Shown piece after piece: positions 9,527 to 19,311 of a stretch of 64,000 nucleotides of DNA. Made by a program: the position numbers and the translations under genes. The notes under the pieces were generated by a model, which was not told where the DNA came from, searched no databases, and saw nothing but the letters and a program-made list of their open reading frames with translations. The first letter of the stretch is position 1, and every line of letters begins with the position of its first letter. Source of the stretch: Pseudomonas eucalypticola (GTDB lineage Bacteria; Pseudomonadota; Gammaproteobacteria; Pseudomonadales; Pseudomonadaceae); the NCBI RefSeq assembly GCF_013374995.1, contig NZ_CP056030.1, positions 5,178,501-5,242,500 on the forward strand, given 5' to 3'.

Positions 9527-10311
9527 AGCCAGAGAACACCCAAGGCGTGCACCGCGTCATGCATGAAATCAAACGTCGCCGCCTGGACGTGCTGCGCGTG
9601 ACCGAGCTGACCCCACGCATGCGCCGCATCACCGTGGGCGGCCCCGAGCTGGAGGGTTTTCTGAGCCTGGGCGCCGACGACCACATCAAATTGATGTTCG
9701 CCCGCAACGCCGAAGAGCAGGCAGCCCTGCAAACCTTGAAACTGGGCGGCCCCAGCGACGGCGGGCCGAAACCGGCCATGCGTGACTACACCCCACGGCG
9801 CATCGACCTGGCCAAGGGCGAACTGGACATCGACTTCGTGATCCACGGCGACGGCCCCGCTTCGACCTGGGCCGAGCAGGCCGCACCCGGCCAGCACCTG
9901 TACATCGGCGGCCCACGCAGTTCCACCATCGTGCCGGACATCTTCGACAGCTATCTGCTGATCGGCGACGAAACCGCGATCCCCGCCATCGCTCGCCGCC
10001 TGGAAGAACTGCCGGCCAACCGCAAGGCGCTGGTGGTGATCGAGATCGAGGATGCGCGCGAACAGCAAGTGCTGAACAGCGCCGCTCAGGTCGAGGTGAT
10101 CTGGGTAGAGCGCCACAGCCGTGAGGATGCGCTCGTGGCCGCAGTTGCCGATTTGAGTATCCCCCAAGGCCAGCTCTACGCCTGGGTGGCCACCGAAGCG
10201 GCACTCTCGCGCCGGGTGCGCAAGGTACTGCTGGATGACCACCACCTGGGCGACACCGCCGAGGTCAAGGCCGTGGGCTACTGGCGCCTGGACGAGAATG
10301 ACGAGGGCTGA
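9523..10311 (+). CDS. yqjH: Siderophore-interacting protein / NAD(P)H-dependent ferric-chelate reductase
   Basis: This 262-residue flavoprotein belongs to the SIP family (ViuB/YqjH). It has an FAD-binding N-terminal barrel (RRLDVLRVTELTPRMRRITVGG; MRDYTPRR) and a C-terminal SIP domain (LLIGDETAIPAIARRLEEL; YAWVATEAA). It reduces ferric siderophores to release iron in the cytoplasm. Translation is coupled to the PadR gene through an ATGA overlap, so both genes are likely derepressed together. Confidence 0.88.
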   Translation: MKPENTQGVHRVMHEIKRRRLDVLRVTELTPRMRRITVGGPELEGFLSLGADDHIKLMFARNAEEQAALQTLKLGGPSDGGPKPAMRDYTPRRIDLAKGELDIDFVIHGDGPASTWAEQAAPGQHLYIGGPRSSTIVPDIFDSYLLIGDETAIPAIARRLEELPANRKALVVIEIEDAREQQVLNSAAQVEVIWVERHSREDALVAAVADLSIPQGQLYAWVATEAALSRRVRKVLLDDHHLGDTAEVKAVGYWRLDENDEG

Positions 10312-10317
10312 CAGCCC

Positions 10318-10983
10318 TTAGTCGGTAGCCTGCCGCTGGCGCTTGCCCTGCCAGCGGTCCAGGCCTACCAGCACCAGGGAAATGATCACGAAGCCCAGCA
10401 GAATCACCAGGGCGTTGACCAGCACGCGGCCATACCCCAGCGTGCCCACATCGATGAACGGGTACGGGTACACCCCGATAGCGTTGCCACGCAGCAGGCA
10501 ATAGCCGAAATAGGCAACCGGGTACACCGACCACGCCACCACGTGCCGCACCTGCAAGGTGCCCTTGGGCACGCACCACCACCAGAACACCACGAACACT
10601 GGCGGCATTATGTCGTGCAGCAGTTCGTTCACCACCCATTGCACCCCCTGGGGGTTCCAGGTATCGCGCAGCAGCAGGCTGTACGCCATGCCTACCAGAA
10701 TGATGCTGGCGGTTACCCCCGAGCTCACCCACGGCCGCAGCCAGAATGAGTGCGCCCCTGCGCCCTTGTGGCGGGCAGCGGCCGTGAGCACGGCGGCCAC
10801 CAGGGTGTTGGTGAGGATGGTGAAATAACCGAAGAAATGCAGCACCCCGCCCACCAGGCTGGCCTGGTCGGCCAACCGCGCCTGCAGGATAAGCAGCAAC
10901 TGCACCGCAAGGGCCAGCCACGCCGCCCACGCAGCGCAGGTGACGAACAGGTGCAGGGGGCGAGTCGGTAGCGGTGAGTGCAT
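10318..10983 (-). CDS. Pr6Pr family membrane protein
   Basis: The 221-residue protein has six hydrophobic segments with conserved aromatic and polar pieces (GYFTILTNTLV, LLRDTWNPQG, ELLHDIMPPVFVVFWW, YPYPFIDVGTLGYGRV) matching the FAR-17a/AIG1-like Pr6Pr family. It is an inner-membrane protein of unknown function. It ends 6 bp after the convergent SIP gene and is 6 bp downstream of the VF530 gene, on the same strand. Confidence 0.8.
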   Translation of the reverse strand: MHSPLPTRPLHLFVTCAAWAAWLALAVQLLLILQARLADQASLVGGVLHFFGYFTILTNTLVAAVLTAAARHKGAGAHSFWLRPWVSSGVTASIILVGMAYSLLLRDTWNPQGVQWVVNELLHDIMPPVFVVFWWWCVPKGTLQVRHVVAWSVYPVAYFGYCLLRGNAIGVYPYPFIDVGTLGYGRVLVNALVILLGFVIISLVLVGLDRWQGKRQRQATD

Positions 10984-10989
10984 GTAGGG

Positions 10990-11226
10990 TCAGTCCTCGA
11001 CAGGTCGTTTGGTACGGGCCAGCTTCACGTACAGGCGCTCCACTTTCTCTCGCGCCCAAGGGGTCTTGCGCAGAAAGGTCAGGCTCGACTTGATACTGGG
11101 GTCGCTCTTGAAGCAGCGGATATCGATGCGCTCGGCCAGGCCTTCCCAGGTGTAGTGAGTGACCAGGGCGGTGAGGATCTGTTCGAGCGTCACGCCGTGC
11201 AGCGGGTTGTCAGTGGTTTGGGTCAT
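10990..11226 (-). CDS. VF530 family protein (DUF2132)
   Basis: A 78-residue basic protein with the VF530 signature ([51 protein letters not shown]). Family members have been proposed to bind DNA, but the role is unknown. The start at 11226 gives the normal family N-terminus; the frame is open farther upstream without a ribosome binding site. Confidence 0.85.
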   Translation of the reverse strand: MTQTTDNPLHGVTLEQILTALVTHYTWEGLAERIDIRCFKSDPSIKSSLTFLRKTPWAREKVERLYVKLARTKRPVED

Positions 11227-11641
11227 GCCGGGCTCCAGGCGAGTGAGGGGTGCGCACCATAGCCGAGCCTCGCGGCAGCGGGAAGAGCTTAACGCCCCGC
11301 ATTGCCCTTGCTGATCGGCGTAATCGGCGCACCTTGTAGGATTCTTCCTAAATCTACCACCCCTACACTTCAGGGCCGGACGCTGTTGAAAACCTGACGC
11401 TGAAGAAGTCTTCAGAAACCGCAGAAGCTCATGTTCCGAAGCGCAGGTTGGCACAGCTATTGTTACGCACTCGGCAACTGTGCATGTTGGACTTACATCT
11501 TTTAATAATAAAAAAACCTCTATATCCTCCGCCCCCCGCAACTGAATCGATTTTTTTGCGTAATAAAACCTACATTTTGCAGTGCTTCTCCAAACAGCAC
11601 TTTAAAATGTACCGTTTGGTTAATAATTAAGATCCTTATAA
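11227..11641. other. Regulatory region upstream of the oprB-like porin
   Basis: This 415-base gap becomes strongly AT-rich after about 11450, unlike its surroundings. It holds a small inverted repeat AGTGCT/AGCACT near 11580-11601 with an A/T-rich TTAAAAT just after, which could be part of the porin promoter. I see no gene and no clear repressor site. Confidence 0.45.
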
Positions 11642-13021
11642 ATGCCAAAATTCGAACTTCGCCGTGCTCGTGCCGCCGGCCGCTTCACCGTATCGCCAGC
11701 CCTGCGCCTGCTGGGCGGCCTGACTGCCATCGGGATTGCCTCCTGCGCCCAGGCCGCACCGGCTTTCGACGCCGATTCGCCGTACATGTCCGGCGACTGG
11801 GGTGGCAAGCGTACCGAGCTGCATGACCTGGGCTACGACTTCAAGCTGGAGTACGTCGGTGAAACAGGTTCGAACCTGCACGGTGGCTACAACCACGACC
11901 ATGCCACCCGCTACAGCGACCAGTTCGCGCTGGGCATGCACATGGACCTGCAGAAGATCCTGGGCTGGCACGACGCCGAGTTCCAGCTGACCCTGACCGA
12001 CCGTAACGGTGACAACATCACCAACGACCGCGTAGCCGACCCGCGTACCGGCGGTATCAGCTCGTCCCAGGAAGTCTATGGCCGCGGCAGCATCGTGCGG
12101 ATCACGCAGATGTACTACCAGCAGAAGTTCTTCGACCAGAAGCTGGACATCAAAGTAGGCCGCTTCGGCGAAGGCGAAGACTTCAACAGCTTCCAGTGCG
12201 ACTTCCAGAACCTGGCGTTCTGCGGCTCGCAGGTCGGTAACTGGGCCACCGGCATCTGGTACAACTGGCCAGTCAGCCAGTGGGCAGCCCGGGTCAAGTA
12301 CCACCTGAACGACGAGATCTACGCCCAGGTCGGCGCCTATGCGCTGAACCCGAGCAACCTGGAAAACGATAACGGTTTCAAATTGAACAACGCTGGCAAC
12401 GAGGGCGCCGTGCTGCCGGTCGAGCTGGTATGGGCGCCGCACGTCAACGGCCTGCCAGGCGAATACCGCGCGGGTTACTACTACAGCACCGCCAACGCCA
12501 AGGACGTCTACAAGGACACCAACGGCCAGCCCGCGGCGCTGAGCGGCGATGATTACCGGTCCAGTTCCAGCAAGCACGGCTACTGGCTGACGTTCAACCA
12601 GCAACTGACCTCCCAGGCCAGCGACAACGCCCGCGGCCTGAGCGTGTTCGGCAACGTCACGGTGCACGACAAGAAGACCAACATGGTCGACAACTACGTC
12701 CAGGCCGGTGTGGTTTACAAAGGTTTGTTCGATGCGCGCCCCAAGGATGACATCGGTATCGCCCTGGCGCGTATCCACGTCAACCCGGCGTACCGCAAGA
12801 ACGCAGAAGCCACCAACGCAGCCAACGGCGTGACGGATTACAACGATCCGGCCTACCTGCCGATCCAGCGCACCGAAAGCAGCGCCGAACTGAACTACGG
12901 CGTGCACGTCACCAACTGGCTGACCGTGCGCCCGAACCTGCAATACATCAAGCACCCGGGCGGTGTCGACGAAGTCGATAACGCGCTGGTCGCCGGTATC
13001 AAGATCCAAAGCTCTTTCTAA
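11642..13021 (+). CDS. oprB: Carbohydrate-selective porin, OprB family
   Basis: The 459-residue outer-membrane protein has an N-terminal signal (ending about CAQAAPA) and the OprB pattern SGDWGGKRTELHDLGYDFKLEYVGE, ending in Phe (IKIQSSF), as beta-barrel porins do. It admits glucose and related sugars. It is directly upstream of the glucose dehydrogenase gene; the same pairing (glucose-sensitive porin next to gcd) is known in P. aeruginosa, so it probably feeds the periplasmic oxidation route. Confidence 0.9.
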   Translation: MPKFELRRARAAGRFTVSPALRLLGGLTAIGIASCAQAAPAFDADSPYMSGDWGGKRTELHDLGYDFKLEYVGETGSNLHGGYNHDHATRYSDQFALGMHMDLQKILGWHDAEFQLTLTDRNGDNITNDRVADPRTGGISSSQEVYGRGSIVRITQMYYQQKFFDQKLDIKVGRFGEGEDFNSFQCDFQNLAFCGSQVGNWATGIWYNWPVSQWAARVKYHLNDEIYAQVGAYALNPSNLENDNGFKLNNAGNEGAVLPVELVWAPHVNGLPGEYRAGYYYSTANAKDVYKDTNGQPAALSGDDYRSSSSKHGYWLTFNQQLTSQASDNARGLSVFGNVTVHDKKTNMVDNYVQAGVVYKGLFDARPKDDIGIALARIHVNPAYRKNAEATNAANGVTDYNDPAYLPIQRTESSAELNYGVHVTNWLTVRPNLQYIKHPGGVDEVDNALVAGIKIQSSF

Positions 13022-13118
13022 CAACAATTCAACTTTACGGAAGAAGTTACCCAGACTGCGAGCGTAGGACGTTTCTGAACTATGCTCGAATACTCAAACG
13101 TAACGGAGAAACCACACT

Positions 13119-15539
13119 ATGAGCACTGACAGTGCTTTCGGTCGGTCTCGCCTGGCTCCGAGCTTGCTCGGCCTGGTGATGCTGCTAATGGGCCTCGGCC
13201 TTCTGGTCGGGGGTGTCAAACTCGCCACCCTGGGCGGCTCGCTGTACTACGTCATTGCCGGACTTTTCCTTGTGGTGACCGGTGTGCTGGTGCTGATGGG
13301 GCGTTCCATCGCCCTGGGCATCTACGCCGTGTTCCTGCTGGGCAGCACCGTCTGGTCGCTGGCCGAAACCGGCCTGGACTGGTGGCAGCTGGTACCACGC
13401 CTGTCGCTGTGGTTCGTGCTGGGCCTGCTGCTGTGGCTGCCGTGGTTTCGCAAGCCGCTGGTGCTGCGTGAAGCGGCCCCCAAGGGCACGTCCGTGCTGG
13501 GCGTTGCGGTTGTCCTGGCTGGCGCCTGCGCCGTGGCTGCCCAATTCACCAGCTACGGTGACATCAGTGGTGACCTGGGCCGTGACGGTACCGACATGGC
13601 CAGCGCCGCCCCAGCCCAGCCTGACGGCGAGTGGCAATCCTACGGCCGCACCGAGTTCGGTGAACGTTATTCGCCGCTCAAACAGATCACCCCGGACAAC
13701 GTCGGCAAGCTGACCGAAGCCTGGCGCATCCGCACCGGTGACATGCCGACCGACAAAGACCCGGTAGAGCTGACCAACCAGAACACCCCGCTGAAGGTCA
13801 ACGGCATGCTGTACGCCTGCACCGCGCACAGCAAGGTACTGGCCCTGGACCCGGATACCGGCAAGGAAATCTGGCGCTACGACCCGCAGATCCAGGGTCC
13901 GAACGGCAACGACTTCCGTGGCTGGGCACACATGACCTGCCGTGGCGTTTCGTACTACGACGAAGCTGCCTACAGCAAGTCTGACGTACCAAGCGTTCCG
14001 GCCGCCCTGTCGACCGCTGGCCAGGCCGTGGCCACCAGCTGCCCGCGCCGCCTGTTCCTGCCGACCGCCGACGCCCGCCTGATCGCCCTGAACGCCGACA
14101 CCGGTAAAGTCTGCGAAGACTTCGGTGACAAAGGCGTGGTGAACCTGCGCGCCAACATCGGTACCTTCACCCCGGGCGGCTACTACGCCACCTCGCCGGC
14201 AGCCATCACCCGCAACCTGGTGATCATTGGCGGCCACGTGACCGACAACGAATCCACCAACGAGCCATCGGGCGTGATCCGTGCGTTCGACGTGCATGAC
14301 GGCCACCTGGTGTGGAACTGGGATGCCGGCAACCCGGACGACACCGCGCCGATTGCCGAAGGCAAGACCTACACCCGCAACTCGCCGAACATGTGGTCGC
14401 TGGCCAGCGTCGACGAGAAACTGGGCATGATCTACCTGCCATTGGGCAACCAGATGCCTGACCAGTGGGGCGGCAACCGTACCCCTGAGTCGGAAAAATT
14501 CAGCGCCGGTACCGTGGCGCTGGACATCGAGACTGGCAAGCTGAAGTGGAACTACCAGTTCACCCACCACGACCTGTGGGACATGGACGTGCCGAGCCAG
14601 CCTACCCTGGTTGACATCAAGACGGCCGAGGGCGTGAAGCACGCGCTGGTACAGCCTACCAAGCAAGGCAGCCTGTACGTACTGGACCGCACCACCGGTT
14701 CGCCGATCGTGCCGATCCAGGAAGTCGACGCACCGAAAGGCGCGGTGGAAGGCGACCATTCTTCGCCGACCCAGGCGCGTTCGGAGCTGAACCTGCTGCC
14801 GCCTGAGCTGAATGAAAAGGCCATGTGGGGCGTCACCCCATTCGACCAACTGCTGTGCCGCATCCAGTTCAAATCGCTGCGTTATGAAGGCCAGTACACC
14901 CCGCCGTCGGTGCAGGGCAGCATCATCTACCCAGGCAACGTCGGTGTGTTCAACTGGGGCGCGGTATCGGTGGACCCGGTTCGCCAGATGCTGTTCACCA
15001 GCCCGAACTACATGGCGTTCGTCTCGCAGCTGGTGCCTCGCGCCAAAGTGGAAGCCGGCAGCAAGCGTGAAAGCGAAACCAGCGGCGTGCAGCCGAACAC
15101 CGGCGCGCCATACGCGGTGATCATGCACCCATTGATGTCGCCGTTCGGCGTACCGTGCCAGGCGCCAGCCTGGGGTTACGTGGCCGGTATCGACCTGACC
15201 ACCGCCAAGGTGATCTGGAAGCACAAGAACGGCACCAGCCGTGACAGCTCGCCGATTCCGTTGAACCTGACCCTGGGCGTGCCCAGCATGGGCGGCTCGA
15301 TGGTCACTGCCGGTGGCGTTGGCTTCCTGAGCGGCACCCTGGACCAGTACATCCGTGCTTACGACGTGAAGAACGGCAAGAAACTGTGGGAAAGCCGCCT
15401 GCCGGCTGGCGGTCAGTCGACGCCAATGACCTACACCGGCAAGGACGGCGAGCAGTACGTGCTGTCGGTTGTCGGCGGCCATGGCTCGCTGGGCACCAAG
15501 ATGGGCGATTACATCATTGCCTACAAGCTGTCCAAGTGA
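13119..15539 (+). CDS. gcd: Membrane-bound PQQ-dependent glucose dehydrogenase
   Basis: The 806-residue enzyme oxidises glucose to gluconolactone in the periplasm and passes electrons to ubiquinone. About five membrane helices occupy residues 10-150, followed by an eight-bladed PQQ propeller with repeated W motifs (WQSYGRTEFGERYSPL, DVKNGKKLWESRLPAGGQSTPMTY). The length equals that of other Gcd proteins. A good ribosome binding site (GGAG) precedes 13119 and a strong terminator follows. Confidence 0.95.
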   Translation: MSTDSAFGRSRLAPSLLGLVMLLMGLGLLVGGVKLATLGGSLYYVIAGLFLVVTGVLVLMGRSIALGIYAVFLLGSTVWSLAETGLDWWQLVPRLSLWFVLGLLLWLPWFRKPLVLREAAPKGTSVLGVAVVLAGACAVAAQFTSYGDISGDLGRDGTDMASAAPAQPDGEWQSYGRTEFGERYSPLKQITPDNVGKLTEAWRIRTGDMPTDKDPVELTNQNTPLKVNGMLYACTAHSKVLALDPDTGKEIWRYDPQIQGPNGNDFRGWAHMTCRGVSYYDEAAYSKSDVPSVPAALSTAGQAVATSCPRRLFLPTADARLIALNADTGKVCEDFGDKGVVNLRANIGTFTPGGYYATSPAAITRNLVIIGGHVTDNESTNEPSGVIRAFDVHDGHLVWNWDAGNPDDTAPIAEGKTYTRNSPNMWSLASVDEKLGMIYLPLGNQMPDQWGGNRTPESEKFSAGTVALDIETGKLKWNYQFTHHDLWDMDVPSQPTLVDIKTAEGVKHALVQPTKQGSLYVLDRTTGSPIVPIQEVDAPKGAVEGDHSSPTQARSELNLLPPELNEKAMWGVTPFDQLLCRIQFKSLRYEGQYTPPSVQGSIIYPGNVGVFNWGAVSVDPVRQMLFTSPNYMAFVSQLVPRAKVEAGSKRESETSGVQPNTGAPYAVIMHPLMSPFGVPCQAPAWGYVAGIDLTTAKVIWKHKNGTSRDSSPIPLNLTLGVPSMGGSMVTAGGVGFLSGTLDQYIRAYDVKNGKKLWESRLPAGGQSTPMTYTGKDGEQYVLSVVGGHGSLGTKMGDYIIAYKLSK

Positions 15540-15559
15540 TGGTGTGATGCTGTGAAAGA

Positions 15560-15586
15560 ACGGCTCCTTCGGGAGCCGTTTTTTTT
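15560..15586 (+). terminator. Rho-independent terminator after gcd
   Basis: A perfect stem ACGGCTCC/GGGAGCCGT with a TTC loop is followed by a run of eight T. It lies 20 bp after the gcd stop codon. Confidence 0.93.
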
Positions 15587-15653
15587 GGGGGGAAATTTGG
15601 CTGTGTGGCCAAGGTTTCCAGCTTGTGGTTGTGGCAGGTTAAAGCAGTGCCCC

Positions 15654-16085
15654 CTACTTCCCAATCACCTCCCCCCGCATCGGCGCCAACCTGGCGAGCA
15701 ACCGGTTCTGCGCCGGCACCGGCACCTGCCTGTCCTCCATGGCCTTGATCAGATCCTCCACCAGGGCATTGAAATCACTGCGCGTCAGGTTCTGCCCCTT
15801 GTGCGATTCCGCCATGGTGTCGCCGGTATAGGTGCAAGGCCCACCCGCTTCCACGCAGAACTGCTCGACGAGCTTGTCCCGCAGGCGCGTGATGTTGACG
15901 TTGCGAAAATGCCCGACGATGCGCTCATCCTGGGCGATGTGCAGCAGCATGCCTTCGACGATCGCGGTAATCCCGGGCTTGGCGCCCAGGTCACGGTACA
16001 GGCTGTCGTCCCTGGGCGGCTGGGTATTGGCGGCGCACGCGCCCAGCAGCAACACAGAGGCCAGCAACACACGACGCATCATCAA
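15654..16085 (-). CDS. Group 1 truncated hemoglobin with lipoprotein signal
   Basis: The 143-residue protein has a lipoprotein signal (VLLLGAC, Cys17) followed by a truncated-globin domain (SLYRDLGAKPGITAIVEG; proximal His in MAESHKGQNLTRSDF). Truncated globins bind haem and small gases; the lipobox would anchor this one outside the cytoplasm, which is unusual. It overlaps the DUF3034 gene upstream by 4 bp and belongs to a leftward cluster with it and the EAL gene. Confidence 0.88.
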   Translation of the reverse strand: MMMRRVLLASVLLLGACAANTQPPRDDSLYRDLGAKPGITAIVEGMLLHIAQDERIVGHFRNVNITRLRDKLVEQFCVEAGGPCTYTGDTMAESHKGQNLTRSDFNALVEDLIKAMEDRQVPVPAQNRLLARLAPMRGEVIGK

Positions 16086-16939
16086 TAACTCCCCTGGATC
16101 GACAGGTATGTACCGTTCTGGTTATCCAGCGTGGCGATCTCCCCCAGCCGGGCGTAGGCCAATACCACCGCGACATGCTTGTTCGGGAACCAGCCCACGA
16201 ATACGTCGGCCCAGTCGCTCTCGCCGGCGAACGACAGGTTATCGGGCTTCTCCTTGTACTCCACGCCCACTGCCCAGCGCGGGTTGAACAGCACCGCCGC
16301 GGAGGCTTCCTTCAACAGGCTGCGGGTGTCGCGGCGGTCGCCACCAAAGCCCAGCACACCCAGTTCGTTAGCGCGGCTATAGCGCAGGTTGCCGTTGAGC
16401 AGCAGGTCGTAACCGAAGGCGCCGCCTAGAAACAGCCGGCTGGCGGCCAGGTAGCCCTCCACGTCAGCGTCGCGCTGGGCGCCCACCAGCCGTGGAATCT
16501 CGAAGTTGTTGTCGTGCTTGTATTCCAGGCCCAGGGACACCTGGGGCAACTGGTCGTAGATCAGGTCACCGAACAAGCGCACCTTGACCCCGAAAATATC
16601 CTGCCCGAGGCTGTCCTGGGGCAAGCCGAACTTGTGCACCAGGCTACCCAGGTCGAAACGCTGGTGCGCGTAGGAGACTTCCACCCGGTTGTCATAACTG
16701 GCGGCCAGGCCCACCACGTCCAGGTTGTAGTCGGGCAGGTCGACATGGGTACCGAAGGCCGTGGCTCCCCACTCACCCTGTTCGCCATAGCCGGCCAGCA
16801 CCGCCCAGGGGTTGATGCCGCCACCTGCCGGGCCGTCCAGGCTGGAGGCACCGCCGGTGGCGAGCAAACGGCCCTGGTCGGCCATGGCCACCGATGACAG
16901 GCACAGGGAACACAGCAACAGGGACAATCGACGCGTCAT
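16082..16939 (-). CDS. DUF3034 family protein, predicted outer-membrane beta-barrel
   Basis: A 285-residue secreted protein with a signal peptide (LLLCSLCLSSVAMA) and the DUF3034 pattern (GRLLATGGASSLDGPAGGGI, WGATAFGTHVD, LFGDLIYDQLPQVSLGLEYK). Alternating hydrophobic strands suggest a beta-barrel. Function unknown. It sits between the globin gene (4-bp overlap) and the EAL phosphodiesterase gene (2-bp gap), so all are probably one transcript. Confidence 0.8.
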   Translation of the reverse strand: MTRRLSLLLCSLCLSSVAMADQGRLLATGGASSLDGPAGGGINPWAVLAGYGEQGEWGATAFGTHVDLPDYNLDVVGLAASYDNRVEVSYAHQRFDLGSLVHKFGLPQDSLGQDIFGVKVRLFGDLIYDQLPQVSLGLEYKHDNNFEIPRLVGAQRDADVEGYLAASRLFLGGAFGYDLLLNGNLRYSRANELGVLGFGGDRRDTRSLLKEASAAVLFNPRWAVGVEYKEKPDNLSFAGESDWADVFVGWFPNKHVAVVLAYARLGEIATLDNQNGTYLSIQGSY

Positions 16940-16941
16940 CT

Positions 16942-19311
16942 TCAGTGCACCATCGCAGACAGGTTAGGCAGGGGGAGCTTCATCCAGGCCTCGAATGCCG
17001 ATGCCGTGAGCGGCCGGCTGATGAGGTAGCCCTGGGCGGTATCGCAGTGCCAGCGCTCTAGCAGGCGCAGGCTGTGTTCATATTCGACACCCTCGGCCAC
17101 CACCTTCAGGCCCAGGTTGTGGCTCATCTCGATGGTGGAACGCACGATCACCGCGTCCTCGCTGGTCTCGTCCAGGTCGCGCACGAACGACTGATCGATC
17201 TTCAATTCCTGCACCGGCAGGCGCTTGAGGTGTGCCAATGACGAATAGCCGGTGCCGAAATCGTCCACTGACAGGCTGATGCCGCATTCACGCAACCGGT
17301 TGAGTACCTTGAGGGCCGATTCGGGCTCGCGCATGATCGCGCTTTCGGTAATCTCGAAGATCAGTTGGCTGGCCGGCACGCTGTATAGCGCCAGCAAGGT
17401 GCAAACCCGGTCGGCCAGGTCCTGGCCGAGCAGGTCGTCGGCGGAGATGTTCAATGACAATTGCACCCGCAGGCCGCGCAGGTTCCATTCACCCAGCTGG
17501 CGAATGCCCTCCTCGATGACCCAGCGGGTCAGCAATTGGATGCTGCCGGTGCGCTCGGCCAGCTCGATGAATTCTCCCGGCGAGACAATGCCCAATTGCG
17601 GATGGTGCCAGCGCAGCAGGGCCTCGGCCTGGCGAACCTTGCCTTCACGGATATCCAGCTTGGGCTGGTAATTGAGCAACAACTCGCCGTTGTCGGCGGC
17701 GCGGCGCAGGTCGCGGATCAAGCGGATCTGCCGCTGGTGGGCCAGGTCGCGGCCCTGTTCGTAGACCTGCAGGCGCCCGGGCATCATCGAGGCGTCCTTG
17801 AGGGCTACCGCGGCGCGGCTGACCAGCGCTTCAGCATGGTCTCCATCGGCCGGGTACGCCGCAATGCCGATACGGCAATCGATGGCCACGTCATGGCCCT
17901 TGAAGCGGTGCGGCTTGAGCAGCAGTTGCTGGATCTTGTCGGCGCGGGCCACCGCGTTGTCACTGTCGGTGTGTTCCAGCAGTAACAGGAACTCGTCGGC
18001 GATCAGGTGCGCCAGGGTGTCGCCCGGCGTCAGGGTAGCCTGCAGGCGTTGCCCCACCTGGTGCAGCAGACCGTCGATGAACACCGAACCGGCGCCATCG
18101 CTGAGGGCACGCAGGTTGTCGATGCCCAGGTACACCAGGGCCACCGGGCGCTGGGCGGCGATGGCGCTGCTCAGGCGTTCCATGGCCAACGTACGGTTGG
18201 GCAGGCCGGTCAGGCTGTCGTGCAGGGCGTTGTACGCCAATTGCTGCTCGCGCTCGGCGATCCCCACACGCATATGGTTGAACGCCTTGGCCAGCAGCCC
18301 GAGTTCGTCGCGGCGCTCCAGGTCCACCGGCGTCTGGTAATCACCCGTGCCGATACGGGCCGCGGCCTGGGCCAGCATCTGCACGGGCTGCGACACGCTG
18401 CGCGCCAGCAGCAAGGCACCGACCAGGGACGCCGCCAAGGCCGTGATGGCGATGAACAAAATGGTGTTGTCCAGCGCCGAGAACGCCTGCAAGGCTTCAT
18501 CCAGCGGGCTCTGCAGCAGGGCGATGACCTGGCCGCCGTCGTTGTTGTCGAGCATCAACGGCTGGCTCAGGTAGGTGCGATCGTCATGGGTGGCCTGGGA
18601 CACATGATTGCTGTTGGCGTGTTCCAGCATCCAGTTGGTGATGGCCGGCTGCAGGCTGGCGGGCTGGGTGCTGACCAGTTTGCCCAACTGGCCATCGTCG
18701 CGGGACAGGAATGACACCTGCAGGTTGGTCAGGTTGTGCAGTTCCTGGGCCAAGGCATCGTCCATCACGAACCCCACCACCACCCGGCCAATGGGCAAGG
18801 GCGCCATCACCGGCGCTTCCACCAGCAAATGCGGCTCGCCCCGCAAGGGCACGATCAGCATCGCCTGGTTCTGCCGGCGGGCATCGCGCAGCGCCTGGTC
18901 GTAGCGAAAGCGGCTACCGTCCTCGAGTTCCGGCACCGTGCTGGCCATGACCTTGCCGTCCATGCTCAGCAGGATCATGTCACTGGCGCCAATACGCGCC
19001 CCATGGTTGGCCAGCGCCGAGCGCAGGGTAGCCGAATCGCCACTGGCCACGGCATCGCGGAAGCCGAAATCGGCCGCCAGCAGCTGGGCGGCGTCCTTGA
19101 GGCGCTTGCCACGCACGTCCAGCAAGCGCTCGAACACCCGCGAGCCCACTTGCAGTTGCTCGGCCGCCTGACCGCGCACCGCGTCGGTGGTCGCCAGCTT
19201 CACCGACAGCGTCAGTGCCGCGATCACGAACAGCAGCAGCAACGTCAGGACGCAGGCAATGCGGGCCTGGAAACTACTTCTGAGTTTCACGGACAGCTTT
19301 ATTGAAGGCAT
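16942..19311 (-). CDS. Membrane sensor with HAMP, degenerate GGDEF and EAL domains (c-di-GMP phosphodiesterase)
   Basis: The 789-residue protein has an N-terminal membrane helix (IACVLTLLLLFVIAALTL), a periplasmic sensor of about 240 residues, a second helix and HAMP region near 285-350, a GGDEF domain and a C-terminal EAL domain. The GGDEF signature reads IADEF, so cyclase activity is unlikely. The EAL motif (AEALLRW) and DDFGTGYSS loop are intact, so it should hydrolyse c-di-GMP. The start at 19311 overlaps the upstream gene by 38 bp; a start 27 bp earlier is possible. Confidence 0.88.
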   Translation of the reverse strand: MPSIKLSVKLRSSFQARIACVLTLLLLFVIAALTLSVKLATTDAVRGQAAEQLQVGSRVFERLLDVRGKRLKDAAQLLAADFGFRDAVASGDSATLRSALANHGARIGASDMILLSMDGKVMASTVPELEDGSRFRYDQALRDARRQNQAMLIVPLRGEPHLLVEAPVMAPLPIGRVVVGFVMDDALAQELHNLTNLQVSFLSRDDGQLGKLVSTQPASLQPAITNWMLEHANSNHVSQATHDDRTYLSQPLMLDNNDGGQVIALLQSPLDEALQAFSALDNTILFIAITALAASLVGALLLARSVSQPVQMLAQAAARIGTGDYQTPVDLERRDELGLLAKAFNHMRVGIAEREQQLAYNALHDSLTGLPNRTLAMERLSSAIAAQRPVALVYLGIDNLRALSDGAGSVFIDGLLHQVGQRLQATLTPGDTLAHLIADEFLLLLEHTDSDNAVARADKIQQLLLKPHRFKGHDVAIDCRIGIAAYPADGDHAEALVSRAAVALKDASMMPGRLQVYEQGRDLAHQRQIRLIRDLRRAADNGELLLNYQPKLDIREGKVRQAEALLRWHHPQLGIVSPGEFIELAERTGSIQLLTRWVIEEGIRQLGEWNLRGLRVQLSLNISADDLLGQDLADRVCTLLALYSVPASQLIFEITESAIMREPESALKVLNRLRECGISLSVDDFGTGYSSLAHLKRLPVQELKIDQSFVRDLDETSEDAVIVRSTIEMSHNLGLKVVAEGVEYEHSLRLLERWHCDTAQGYLISRPLTASAFEAWMKLPLPNLSAMVH

